In this document: positions 16,358 to 24,403 of the stretch, in pieces
How the letters are laid out: each line of letters begins with the position of its first letter
How positions within the stretch are numbered: the first letter of the stretch is position 1
Assembly (NCBI GenBank): GCA_038110535.1
Contig: JAYNJW010000003.1
Coordinates: 22,928 to 86,927 of the forward strand
Direction: 5' to 3'
Source: Chordibacter sp038110535
GTDB taxonomy: Bacteria > Verrucomicrobiota > Verrucomicrobiia > Opitutales > Seribacteraceae
Length of the DNA stretch: 64,000 bases
Notes under the pieces: generated by a model
Told to the model about the DNA's origin: nothing
What the model saw: the letters and a program-made list of their open reading frames with translations, nothing else
The model's database searches: none
Position numbers and translations under genes: made by a program

Positions 16358-18192
16358 TTCTTGGAATCTCCGCATACTATCACGACAGTGCAGCGGCACT
16401 TGTCGGAGAGGAGGGTATTATTGCTGCATCTCAAGAAGAGCGTTTTACTCGAATTAAGCACGACTCCAATTTCCCCATACATGCGATCAACTATTGCCTG
16501 AAAGAAGCTGGAGTCTCAGTGGAAGACTTAGATCAGATAGTTTTTTACGAAAAGCCATTGCTTAAGTTTGACCGCTTATTAGAAACTTACATCGGTTTTG
16601 CTCCGGTTGGGCTAAAATCTTTTATCAAAGCAATGCCCCAATGGCTGAAGCAAAAGCTTCACTTGCCTCGTGAAATTAAAAAAAATCTGCCAGGGAAATG
16701 GAACAAGCCGATTGTTTTTACCTCCCATCATGAGTCACATGCCGCCAGTGCATTTTTCCCTAGCCCTTTTCAAGAAGCTGCTATTCTTACGATGGATGGA
16801 GTGGGCGAATGGGACACTGCCACTATAGGAGTTGGAGAAAGTAACCGTATAGAGTTGCTCAAATCCATGCACTTCCCAGATTCATTAGGGCTTTTGTACA
16901 GTGCATTCACTTATTTTTGCGGATTTCGGGTCAATTCTGGTGAATACAAACTCATGGGTCTGGCACCATATGGAACGCCGGTTTTCAAGGATCTCATTCT
17001 CGATAAGCTAATCGATCTCAAGCAAGATGGATCCTTTTCCGTAAACTTGGAATATTTCAATTATTGCCAGGGGCTAACAATGACCAATGCTAAGTTTGCC
17101 AAGCTTTTTGGTGGACCACCGAGAAAATCTGAAAGCGATATTACTGAGAGGGAAATTAACCTAGCCAATTCAATTCAGGCAGTTACCGAAGAGATAGTCC
17201 TGCGAATGGCTCGATATGCTAGGGAAATGACTCAAAAGGAAAACCTTTGTTTATCTGGTGGCGTCGCCTTGAACTGTGTTGCCAATGGCAAACTGCTTAG
17301 AGAAAAAATCTTTAAGGAAATTTGGATACAACCAGCGTCCGGAGATGCCGGTGGTGCACTGGGCTGTGCCTTATTTACTCATTATCAATTAATGGAAAGA
17401 GAACGAACACCATCTGCCAATGATTCTATGAAAGGATCTTTCCTGGGACCAAAATTTGAAAACAATGAAATTCGATCTTTCTTAGATGAAAAGCAAATAC
17501 CTCACCATTTCTACTCGACGGAAAAAGAGTTACTGGAAAGAGTTGTACAATATATTGGAGAAGGAAAAATAATCGGTTGGTTTCAGGGAAGGATGGAATT
17601 TGGCCCGAGAGCTCTTGGGGGAAGAAGTATTATCGGAGATGCAAGAAACTCAGAGATGCAGACCAAGATGAACCTTAGCATTAAATTCAGAGAGTCATTT
17701 CGTCCGTTTGCTCCTTCGGTACTCGAAGAAGATTATTCGAATTTTTTCGAACTGGAAACATCCTCCCCTTATATGTTACTGGTTGCTCCTGTAAAAGATA
17801 ATATCCGCAAAGAATTATCGGCAAAGGATGCCAGAGACATGAAGGATCCTAACCTATTGAAGCGAGTAATAATCGAAAGATCCAGCTTACCCGCAATTAC
17901 CCATGTTGATTATTCTGCCCGAGTGCAAACTGTTAATGATGAGCGTAATGATCGCTATTATCGATTGATCCGAGAATTTAAAGATTCTTGCGATTCTTCA
18001 GTCATAGTTAATACAAGTTTTAATATTAGAGGAGAGCCAATTGTATGCACACCACAGGATGCTTACCGCTGCTTTGTATCCACCGACATGGATGTTCTAG
18101 TTCTTGAAAATTTTATTTTATTAAAAACCGAACAGCCACAAGAATCCTTGAAAGAAAAAGAGAAATACATCGCCAGCTTTGATCTCGATTAG
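16354..18192 (+). CDS. carbamoyltransferase (NodU/CmcH family)
   Basis: A full-length (612-residue) O-carbamoyltransferase that moves a carbamoyl group from carbamoyl phosphate, through an adenylate, to a sugar hydroxyl. The N-terminal Kae1-like domain shows G-I-S-A-Y-Y-H-D-S-A-A-A at 4-15, S-Q-E-E-R-F-T-R at about 27-34, and T-M-D-G-V-G-E-W-D. The C-terminal domain has the family block G-R-M-E-F-G-P-R-A-L-G-G-R-S-I and F-R-P-F-A-P-S-V. The ATG overlaps the upstream stop (ATGA). It predicts a carbamoylated residue in the glycan. Confidence 0.92.
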   Translation: MILGISAYYHDSAAALVGEEGIIAASQEERFTRIKHDSNFPIHAINYCLKEAGVSVEDLDQIVFYEKPLLKFDRLLETYIGFAPVGLKSFIKAMPQWLKQKLHLPREIKKNLPGKWNKPIVFTSHHESHAASAFFPSPFQEAAILTMDGVGEWDTATIGVGESNRIELLKSMHFPDSLGLLYSAFTYFCGFRVNSGEYKLMGLAPYGTPVFKDLILDKLIDLKQDGSFSVNLEYFNYCQGLTMTNAKFAKLFGGPPRKSESDITEREINLANSIQAVTEEIVLRMARYAREMTQKENLCLSGGVALNCVANGKLLREKIFKEIWIQPASGDAGGALGCALFTHYQLMERERTPSANDSMKGSFLGPKFENNEIRSFLDEKQIPHHFYSTEKELLERVVQYIGEGKIIGWFQGRMEFGPRALGGRSIIGDARNSEMQTKMNLSIKFRESFRPFAPSVLEEDYSNFFELETSSPYMLLVAPVKDNIRKELSAKDARDMKDPNLLKRVIIERSSLPAITHVDYSARVQTVNDERNDRYYRLIREFKDSCDSSVIVNTSFNIRGEPIVCTPQDAYRCFVSTDMDVLVLENFILLKTEQPQESLKEKEKYIASFDLD

Positions 18193-18195
18193 AAA

Positions 18196-18621
18196 ATGAT
18201 AATGAAATCTCCAAATCATAATGATGTAAGTGGACTTGCCCTAAAAATACTTATTGGTCTACCTTTAGCTGGATTTATTTGGACCATAATTTTTCGGTTT
18301 TTCGGATCCAATGAGCTTTGGAATTGGAACATTCTGATTGTTTTTGCAAGTTTTGGAGCAGTCCTTGGATTAGGTTCACTGGCATATTATCCTTTAGGAA
18401 TTTCAGTTTATCGATTCTGGAACCAATTAATTGGTTTAATTGATCAACTTATTGTTTGGCTTTGTCTCCCGCTCTTTTATTACATCATTTTAACACCCTA
18501 TTCTTTCGTTATCCGGATAATAGGAAAGTCAAAGTTTACTTATAGAAAACACGAAATTCACACCTATTGGAAAGATGTCAATAAACCCAAAAATAGCACA
18601 AGATATCTCCAACAATTTTAA
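18196..18621 (+). CDS. SxtJ-family membrane protein
   Basis: A 141-residue protein with three hydrophobic segments (about 14-36, 43-61 and 87-107) and a basic C-terminal tail. It fits the small SxtJ-like membrane proteins that recur directly after NodU/CmcH carbamoyltransferases in polysaccharide and saxitoxin clusters. The function is not established; a membrane scaffold for the carbamoyltransferase is possible. ATG at 18202 is an alternative start two codons later. Confidence 0.7.
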   Translation: MIMKSPNHNDVSGLALKILIGLPLAGFIWTIIFRFFGSNELWNWNILIVFASFGAVLGLGSLAYYPLGISVYRFWNQLIGLIDQLIVWLCLPLFYYIILTPYSFVIRIIGKSKFTYRKHEIHTYWKDVNKPKNSTRYLQQF

Positions 18622-18629
18622 ACTATAAT

Positions 18630-18833
18630 ATGAAAAACGATTCCGAAAATAAAGATTTCCAATCATTGACGGAAAACAGAAAACAATCCGGTTTGTTGTC
18701 TGAATTTTTTTCCATGCTTATGCACAATAAAAAATGGTGGTTAACACCCATCGTTCTTGTGCTTTTACTTTTTGGTTTGCTGATTATTCTAGGTGGAAGC
18801 AGCTACGCTCCTTTTATCTACACCTTGTTTTAG
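18630..18833 (+). CDS. DUF5989-family small membrane protein
   Basis: A 67-residue protein with a polar N-terminus, a K-K-W-W-L-T-P-I motif and one C-terminal membrane helix ending in A-P-F-I-Y-T-L-F. The tryptophan-rich entry and the P-F-I-Y-T-L-F end are typical of DUF5989 proteins, which usually sit next to SxtJ and carbamoyltransferase genes, exactly as here. No biochemical function is known. The next gene begins on the base after its stop. Confidence 0.75.
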   Translation: MKNDSENKDFQSLTENRKQSGLLSEFFSMLMHNKKWWLTPIVLVLLLFGLLIILGGSSYAPFIYTLF

Positions 18834-19742
18834 ATGATTTCTGTAGTTGTTCCGGTTTATAATTCCGAAAATTCTCTAACTGAACTGACGGAACGCATTT
18901 ATTCTACACTTTCAGGCAACCATGACTTCGAAATCCTTTACATTGACGATGGGAGCTCAGATTCTTCTTGGAAAACGATTGAAAAACTTGTCTCCACTTA
19001 TCCAAAAATCAGGGGCTTTAAACTTGGGAGGAATTTTGGCCAACACAACGCTCTCTTATGCGGAATCAGGGAGGCAAAAGGCAGCATTATCGTTACTCTG
19101 GACGATGACCTACAGCATTCACCCGAATCCATCCCAAAATTAATCGAGAAATTGAGCCAAGGATTTGATGTTGTTTATGCTTCGCCAAAACAACCCGCAC
19201 ATAGTTTTGCGAGAACATTTGCATCTAAGCTAACTAAATATGCTCTACAAAAAACAATGGGAAATGAAATTGTTGCTCAAACAAGCGCTTTCAGGGCATT
19301 TAATTCTGAAGTCCGATTTGCTTTCGAAAATTATAACGAACCTTTGGTTAATATTGATGTACTACTAAGCTGGGCCACAACTAGATTTGCTTCTATAATC
19401 GTAAACCACGATGCTCGGCAATATGGGTCCTCGGGCTATACTATCTTCAGTCTGATCAGACATGCCCTAAATATGATGACGGGGTTCTCCACCAGACCCC
19501 TGAAGTTTGCAAGCATGATTGGAATCCTTTTTTCCTTAGTGGGTATTGCATTGCTAATATTCGTTTTAATTAGATGGGTAATTGAAGGAAGTATAGTTCA
19601 AGGTTTTGCCTTTATCGCCTCTGCTGTGTGTATGTTTTCAGGAGCACAACTTGTAGCCTTAGGTATCATAGGTGAATATATATCTCGTATCCATCTGCGT
19701 ACTATGAAGAAGCCATCTTACATAATTAAAGACAGGCTTTGA
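18834..19742 (+). CDS. polyprenyl-phosphate glycosyltransferase (GT2, ArnC/GtrB-like)
   Basis: A 302-residue GT2 enzyme with a DPM1/ArnC/GtrB layout: an N-terminal GT-A domain with I-D-D-G-S-S-D (37-43) and L-D-D-D-L-Q-H-S-P (89-97), then two C-terminal membrane helices (about 226-248 and 262-285). These proteins load a sugar from a nucleotide donor onto undecaprenyl phosphate. The next genes encode a sugar formyltransferase, an aminotransferase and a GT-C protein, so the donor is probably the formylated amino sugar (inference). The 3' end overlaps the next ATG by one base. Confidence 0.85.
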   Translation: MISVVVPVYNSENSLTELTERIYSTLSGNHDFEILYIDDGSSDSSWKTIEKLVSTYPKIRGFKLGRNFGQHNALLCGIREAKGSIIVTLDDDLQHSPESIPKLIEKLSQGFDVVYASPKQPAHSFARTFASKLTKYALQKTMGNEIVAQTSAFRAFNSEVRFAFENYNEPLVNIDVLLSWATTRFASIIVNHDARQYGSSGYTIFSLIRHALNMMTGFSTRPLKFASMIGILFSLVGIALLIFVLIRWVIEGSIVQGFAFIASAVCMFSGAQLVALGIIGEYISRIHLRTMKKPSYIIKDRL

Positions 19743-20650
19743 TGAATAAGACTAAAAGGGTTAAGTGCTCTATACTCTTCTTACTTGGAGAAAAAGGACT
19801 AAATGTACTTTCTGCAATCGTGCAAAACGATTGGAGGGAGAGCGTCGAACTTGTCGTTGTTGGCGAAGATCAGAATATCAATAACGACTTTTCTGAAGAG
19901 ATTATCGGATTATGTTTGGAAAATAATATTGCACATTGTAGCGAAGAAGAATTTAGGAAGCTTAAGATCTCTCATCAAAATTTCACAGCTTGGGCTGCGG
20001 GTTGGCGAAGGATGATAAAGTGTCCTTTTAAGCAAACTATCGTTTTACATGACTCGCTATTACCTAGACTTAGGGGGTTTAATCCGCTTGTTACCGCTTT
20101 ACTAAACAAGGAAAAAGAGATTGGTGCTAGCGTAATCATTGCAAAGTCGACTTTTGACTCAGGTGATATAATCGCCAGCGATAAAATTTTAATAGAATAT
20201 CCAATTAAAATTCAACAAGCGATAGATAAAATCTGCCAAATTTACTACTCTTTGACAAAGTCAGTTTACAGCTCTTTTCTACTCGATGGAGTTTTAAAAG
20301 GAACCCCACAAGATGAGAATAATGCAAGTTACAGCGTGTGGAGAGATAATGAAGACTATAAAATTGATTGGAACTTACCTGCTCAAGAAATTCTTCATTT
20401 TATTGATTGCGTCTCATCACCGTACAAAGGTGCCTCCACACTAATTAATAATCAGGTTGTCCGGATTTTTGGAGGCAAAGCCATCGATGACATCCATGTA
20501 GAAAACCGTGTTTGTGGAAAAGTGATTTTTATTGATAATGGCTTTCCAATTGTAATCTGCGGGAAAGGATTGCTCAAAGTTACTAAGGCGACTTATGAAG
20601 ATTCAACCAATCTCTTTCCTATGAAACAGCTTAGGACAAGATTTGGCTAA
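19742..20650 (+). CDS. sugar N-formyltransferase-like protein (Fmt/ArnA-N family)
   Basis: A 302-residue member of the formyltransferase family that uses N10-formyl-tetrahydrofolate. The block V-L-H-D-S-L-L-P-R-L-R-G (about 100-111) carries the catalytic His, and F-D-S-G-D-I-I later carries the catalytic Asp. The Asn of the usual N-x-H triad is Val here. A C-terminal OB-like domain follows. The neighbouring WecE-type aminotransferase suggests the substrate is a nucleotide-linked 4-amino-4,6-dideoxy sugar. I prefer ATG 19742 (TGATG overlap with the previous stop) to TTG one codon earlier. Confidence 0.78.
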   Translation: MNKTKRVKCSILFLLGEKGLNVLSAIVQNDWRESVELVVVGEDQNINNDFSEEIIGLCLENNIAHCSEEEFRKLKISHQNFTAWAAGWRRMIKCPFKQTIVLHDSLLPRLRGFNPLVTALLNKEKEIGASVIIAKSTFDSGDIIASDKILIEYPIKIQQAIDKICQIYYSLTKSVYSSFLLDGVLKGTPQDENNASYSVWRDNEDYKIDWNLPAQEILHFIDCVSSPYKGASTLINNQVVRIFGGKAIDDIHVENRVCGKVIFIDNGFPIVICGKGLLKVTKATYEDSTNLFPMKQLRTRFG

Positions 20651-20685
20651 AAGATTAATCGTTTAAAAAAATTAAGGTAAAACAA

Positions 20686-21807
20686 CTGATTCCATATAAC
20701 AAGCCTCACCTAACGGGAAACGAGATACTCAACATCGAGGAGGCGCACCGATTAGGTCAACTTGCCGGAGATGGGAAGTTCACAAAATTGTGCGAGTCAT
20801 GGCTTGAAGAAAATCTCAATTGCAAGAAAGTCCTTCTAACCCACTCCTGCACTGCTGCCCTGGAAATGTGTGCTTTGCTTGCAGGAATCAAACCAGGTGA
20901 TGAAATAATCATGCCTTCCTTCACTTTTGTATCTACTGCAAATGCATTTTGCTTAAGAGGTGGCACTCCTGTTTTCGTAGATATACGATCTGACACAATG
21001 AACCTAAATGAAAAGCTTTTGGAATCTGCTGTCACCCCAAAAACGAAGGCAATTGTGGCTGTTCACTATGCAGGTGTTGCATGTGATATGGTTTTCCTGC
21101 AAAGCTTGTGCAAGAAAAGTAAATTACTGCTTATCGAAGATGCTGCACAAGCTTTGGGTAGTGAATACGCCGGGAAAAAACTGGGCACTTTTGGAGATCT
21201 TGCAACCTTGAGCTTTCATGAAACCAAGAATGTGATTTCAGGTGAAGGCGGTGCACTTTTAATAAATAATGATACTTTCTGCAAGAGGGCAGAAATCATT
21301 CGTGAGAAAGGCACTGACAGAACCAGCTTTCAAAGGGGAGAAAGAGAAAAGTATACCTGGCAAGATTTAGGCTCATCTTATCTACCGGGAGAGTTGATTG
21401 CGGCATTTCTTTATGCCCAGTTAAATTCTATTCAGAAAATCAACCGATCTAAATTAGAAATATGGCACGGCTACTATGATGGTTTAAAAAGTCTCGAAAA
21501 AAATGGAAAAATCCGATTACCAATTATTTCTGATTTATGCTCCCATAACGGTCATATTTTCTACATCTTAGTAGAAAACGAAAAAACTCGAACTGAACTA
21601 ATCAAGTACCTTAATAAGAAAGGTATTCACAGCGTTTTTCACTACATTCCGCTTCATTCATCCCCAGCTGGAATTAAATATTGTAGAAAAATAGGAAACC
21701 TTTCAGTTACTGAAGATATAAGTTCGAGATTGTTACGACTACCTTCCTGGGTAGGGTTATCAAACAATAGAGTAATCAAATCCATTCATGAATTTTACTC
21801 TAAATAG
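20686..21807 (+). CDS. DegT/DnrJ/EryC1 aminotransferase, WecE/RffA-like; apparent CTG start
   Basis: A PLP-dependent sugar aminotransferase of about 373 residues, closest in pattern to WecE/RffA, which converts dTDP-4-keto-6-deoxyglucose to dTDP-4-amino-4,6-dideoxygalactose. The PLP lysine is in S-F-H-E-T-K-N, and D-A-A-Q-A-L-G binds the cofactor. The family N-terminus (I-P-Y-N-K-P-H-L-T-G...G-D-G-K-F-T) is encoded upstream of the first TTG (20788). Between the in-frame TAA at 20656 and 20785 there is no ATG, GTG or TTG. CTG 20686 lies directly before I-P-Y-N and eight bases after AAGG, so I take it as the start. ATT 20671 is an alternative. Confidence 0.85.
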   Translation: MIPYNKPHLTGNEILNIEEAHRLGQLAGDGKFTKLCESWLEENLNCKKVLLTHSCTAALEMCALLAGIKPGDEIIMPSFTFVSTANAFCLRGGTPVFVDIRSDTMNLNEKLLESAVTPKTKAIVAVHYAGVACDMVFLQSLCKKSKLLLIEDAAQALGSEYAGKKLGTFGDLATLSFHETKNVISGEGGALLINNDTFCKRAEIIREKGTDRTSFQRGEREKYTWQDLGSSYLPGELIAAFLYAQLNSIQKINRSKLEIWHGYYDGLKSLEKNGKIRLPIISDLCSHNGHIFYILVENEKTRTELIKYLNKKGIHSVFHYIPLHSSPAGIKYCRKIGNLSVTEDISSRLLRLPSWVGLSNNRVIKSIHEFYSK

Positions 21808-23329
21808 ATCAAATAACTTGCTCCGCCTACTCTTCTACGCAAGCATTTCTATTACGCTACTCGTTCAAGGATTTTCAGTATTTAAATACGCTAATTTTAT
21901 TCTTTTTGATGAATGGCTAGGAAGAGGTCTCTATCCTGGCATAGCATTTTTCCATGGATTTGACTTCTATGAGCCCAAGAGTGGTCCGCATGTAACTTTA
22001 TATGGTTGGATGACTGGCTTATTTTATTCTGTGGTTGCAATTTGTGATAACCCTAATAGCGCCGCATGGACTGCTTTCTCAATCAATGTAACATCATTCT
22101 TTTGCGTTTCGTTTCTTATCTTTAGAAAATTACTTTCAAACAAAAGTCTTACTTACTCAGCAATTTCAGCATTATGTTTATCTAGTTTTTCTTTCTCCGC
22201 TCATCTGCTTGATCCTACAACTGAAGGAATCACAAGGATACATGCCGATCTGCCGGCAATGCTTTTCTTGCTACTTGGGATTTTCTTTTTTTTAAAACTC
22301 AAGGAAGAGAATAAGGAATCAACGCGTTATCTTTTACTTTGCTCCTTCTCGCTAGTACTTTCTACATGGGCTAAGCTACCAACACTTTTTGCAATTGGAT
22401 TTCCGTTTATTCTTTTGATTCTCGATAAAGAATTTTCTAGAGCTCTCAAATATATACTTTACACATCTCTCATTATCGGAGTGACCCTTTTTCTATCAGG
22501 ATTGGCTTATGGTTTTGAGGACATGAAATTCATTCTCTGGGATCATACCGCTCAACACAGCTGGAATGACAGAAATAATTTATTCAATGGAGAAAAAGCC
22601 CCAAATTTCAAACTATCATTTCTTGAAACGATACCCCTTCTTTTGCGCTTCTGCATCATGTATTTAGCTGAATACTACCACTTTGTACTTTCAGCTTTAA
22701 CTTGCATCTTGGTCTCTTTCTCAACTGCACTTCAACCACTACAGCGATATTTACTTCGCAGCACTGGTTTGTGTTTTATCCTTCTCATTCCGACCTGTAT
22801 TGCTGCTCTTGCCCATTTTGGAGGGGTAGAGAACTCACTGCTATTTTGCAATTCAATGGGGATTTTTTGCATGCTATTTCTTGTGCTCATTATTGTTCAA
22901 AACTTCGTTAGTAACTCACTTTCAGGAGTATTTTTTGCATTAGTTGCTTTAGCAATGTCCATACCTGTGGCTAGAACAACAAAATCCTTCGACCACAATC
23001 CGATTGATTCCCCACATATGCAAGCCTACGAATATCTCTCCAAAGGAAACTCCGATGTTTATTTCGGTTGGTATCCGATTGCTCATGCTATGGTCGATAA
23101 GGTTAATGTAACCTGTACGGAAGTTCCCATTTGGGTATCGATGAATCTTCCTGATGAAATTCATTTTGATTCTAGTCATTTCCCTGATGGTTCAAAATAT
23201 TTGGCAACTTGCAAAGTTGGTTACGGGGGTGCTACACTACAATACTATCTTGGACATCTTGAAGAAGTATCATCTCCTACCGAACTTTCTAATTGGCGAC
23301 TTTTTAAAATCTCCGAGAATTCAGACTAA
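21788..23329 (+). CDS. GT-C-like membrane glycosyltransferase
   Basis: A 513-residue polytopic membrane protein with about ten hydrophobic segments and a soluble C-terminal domain. The first outer loop contains F-D-E-W-L-G-R-G, with an acidic pair like the catalytic site of GT-C enzymes, followed by E-P-K-S-G-P-H and Y-G-W. Such proteins transfer sugars from polyprenyl-phosphate donors. Its position after GT2, formyltransferase and aminotransferase genes parallels ArnT in the Arn pathway. The ATG lies 20 bases inside the aminotransferase gene. The assignment rests on topology and loop motif, not on a strong family signature. Confidence 0.65.
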   Translation: MNFTLNRSNNLLRLLFYASISITLLVQGFSVFKYANFILFDEWLGRGLYPGIAFFHGFDFYEPKSGPHVTLYGWMTGLFYSVVAICDNPNSAAWTAFSINVTSFFCVSFLIFRKLLSNKSLTYSAISALCLSSFSFSAHLLDPTTEGITRIHADLPAMLFLLLGIFFFLKLKEENKESTRYLLLCSFSLVLSTWAKLPTLFAIGFPFILLILDKEFSRALKYILYTSLIIGVTLFLSGLAYGFEDMKFILWDHTAQHSWNDRNNLFNGEKAPNFKLSFLETIPLLLRFCIMYLAEYYHFVLSALTCILVSFSTALQPLQRYLLRSTGLCFILLIPTCIAALAHFGGVENSLLFCNSMGIFCMLFLVLIIVQNFVSNSLSGVFFALVALAMSIPVARTTKSFDHNPIDSPHMQAYEYLSKGNSDVYFGWYPIAHAMVDKVNVTCTEVPIWVSMNLPDEIHFDSSHFPDGSKYLATCKVGYGGATLQYYLGHLEEVSSPTELSNWRLFKISENSD

Positions 23330-23334
23330 ATAGC

Positions 23335-24393
23335 TTGAAAATTTTAATCACTGGTGTTGCTGGATTTGCAGGTAGCTCAATCTGCGAAAATCTACTGGTC
23401 CATCATCCAAATTTTCATTTGTTTGGAGTAGACAATTTATCTCGCAAAGGATCGGAGAATAACCTGACAAAACTGGTCGGTCTAGGTCTAGATTTTGTTC
23501 GGGCAGACATTCGTTCCCAGTCCGATACTGATGTTCTTCCTCCTGTCGATTGGGTGATCGATTGTGCAGCAAATCCATCCGTACTTGCCGGTTTGGACGG
23601 GAATTCTTCAAGCAGGCAAGTAATGGAACATAATCTTTTAGGCACAATTAACCTTCTGGAATATTGCAAGAGGCACAAATCGGGACTCATCTTGTTAAGT
23701 ACCAGCCGTGTTTATTCCGCTCTTGAATTGGCAAATCTATCAGTTGAATCATCAAAAGATCGTTTTGATCCTCAACAATCTTCAATTGCTGGGCTATCAG
23801 ATTTAGGAATTTCTGAAAGTTTTCCGACATCTGCACCTATTTCGCTTTACGGTTCATCCAAACTGGCATCTGAGCAACTCATTTTAGAATATGGCTATAA
23901 TTTTGATTTTCCAGTCTGGATTAATCGTTGTGGTGTACTTGCAGGAGCGGGTCAATTTGGCAAAGCGGATCAGGGAATTTTTTCTTACTGGATTCATTCA
24001 TTCAAAGAAAAGAACCCTCTTAAATATATAGGATTTGATGGCTCAGGACATCAGGTAAGAGATGCACTACACCCACGAGACCTTGTTCCCCTACTCTCCC
24101 GGCAGTTAATGGAACCGAATTGGGAAGCTCCTAAGATTGTTAATGTTGGCGGGGGTATTGAAAATTCCATGTCTCTAAAACAATTATCGGAATGGTGTGA
24201 GAAGAGATTGGGACCCAATGAAGTCATCCCCTCAGCCGAATCCCGTCCGATGGATGCCCCTTGGATTGTGATGGATTCTACAGTCGCTCAAAATGCCTGG
24301 AATTGGAGTGTGAAAACAAAACTTGAGCAAATCTTGAATGAAATTGCTGACCATGCCGAAAAAAATCCAAATTGGCTGAGTCTAACCACTTAA
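23335..24393 (+). CDS. NAD-dependent epimerase/dehydratase, CDP-paratose 2-epimerase-like
   Basis: A 352-residue extended SDR for a nucleotide sugar, related to the protein at 3.25 kb. It has G-V-A-G-F-A-G (7-13), C-A-A-N-P-S around 77-82, and an intact catalytic Y172-G-S-S-K176. The late Q-V-R-D-A-L-H-P-R-D-L block and N-V-G-G-G place it in the same CDP-tyvelose-epimerase-like branch. Start is TTG, five bases after the previous stop. It closes the Arn-like group and may supply or modify the keto sugar. The exact substrate cannot be read from sequence. Confidence 0.8.
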   Translation: MKILITGVAGFAGSSICENLLVHHPNFHLFGVDNLSRKGSENNLTKLVGLGLDFVRADIRSQSDTDVLPPVDWVIDCAANPSVLAGLDGNSSSRQVMEHNLLGTINLLEYCKRHKSGLILLSTSRVYSALELANLSVESSKDRFDPQQSSIAGLSDLGISESFPTSAPISLYGSSKLASEQLILEYGYNFDFPVWINRCGVLAGAGQFGKADQGIFSYWIHSFKEKNPLKYIGFDGSGHQVRDALHPRDLVPLLSRQLMEPNWEAPKIVNVGGGIENSMSLKQLSEWCEKRLGPNEVIPSAESRPMDAPWIVMDSTVAQNAWNWSVKTKLEQILNEIADHAEKNPNWLSLTT

Positions 24394-24403
24394 TTTGTAG
24401 AAA

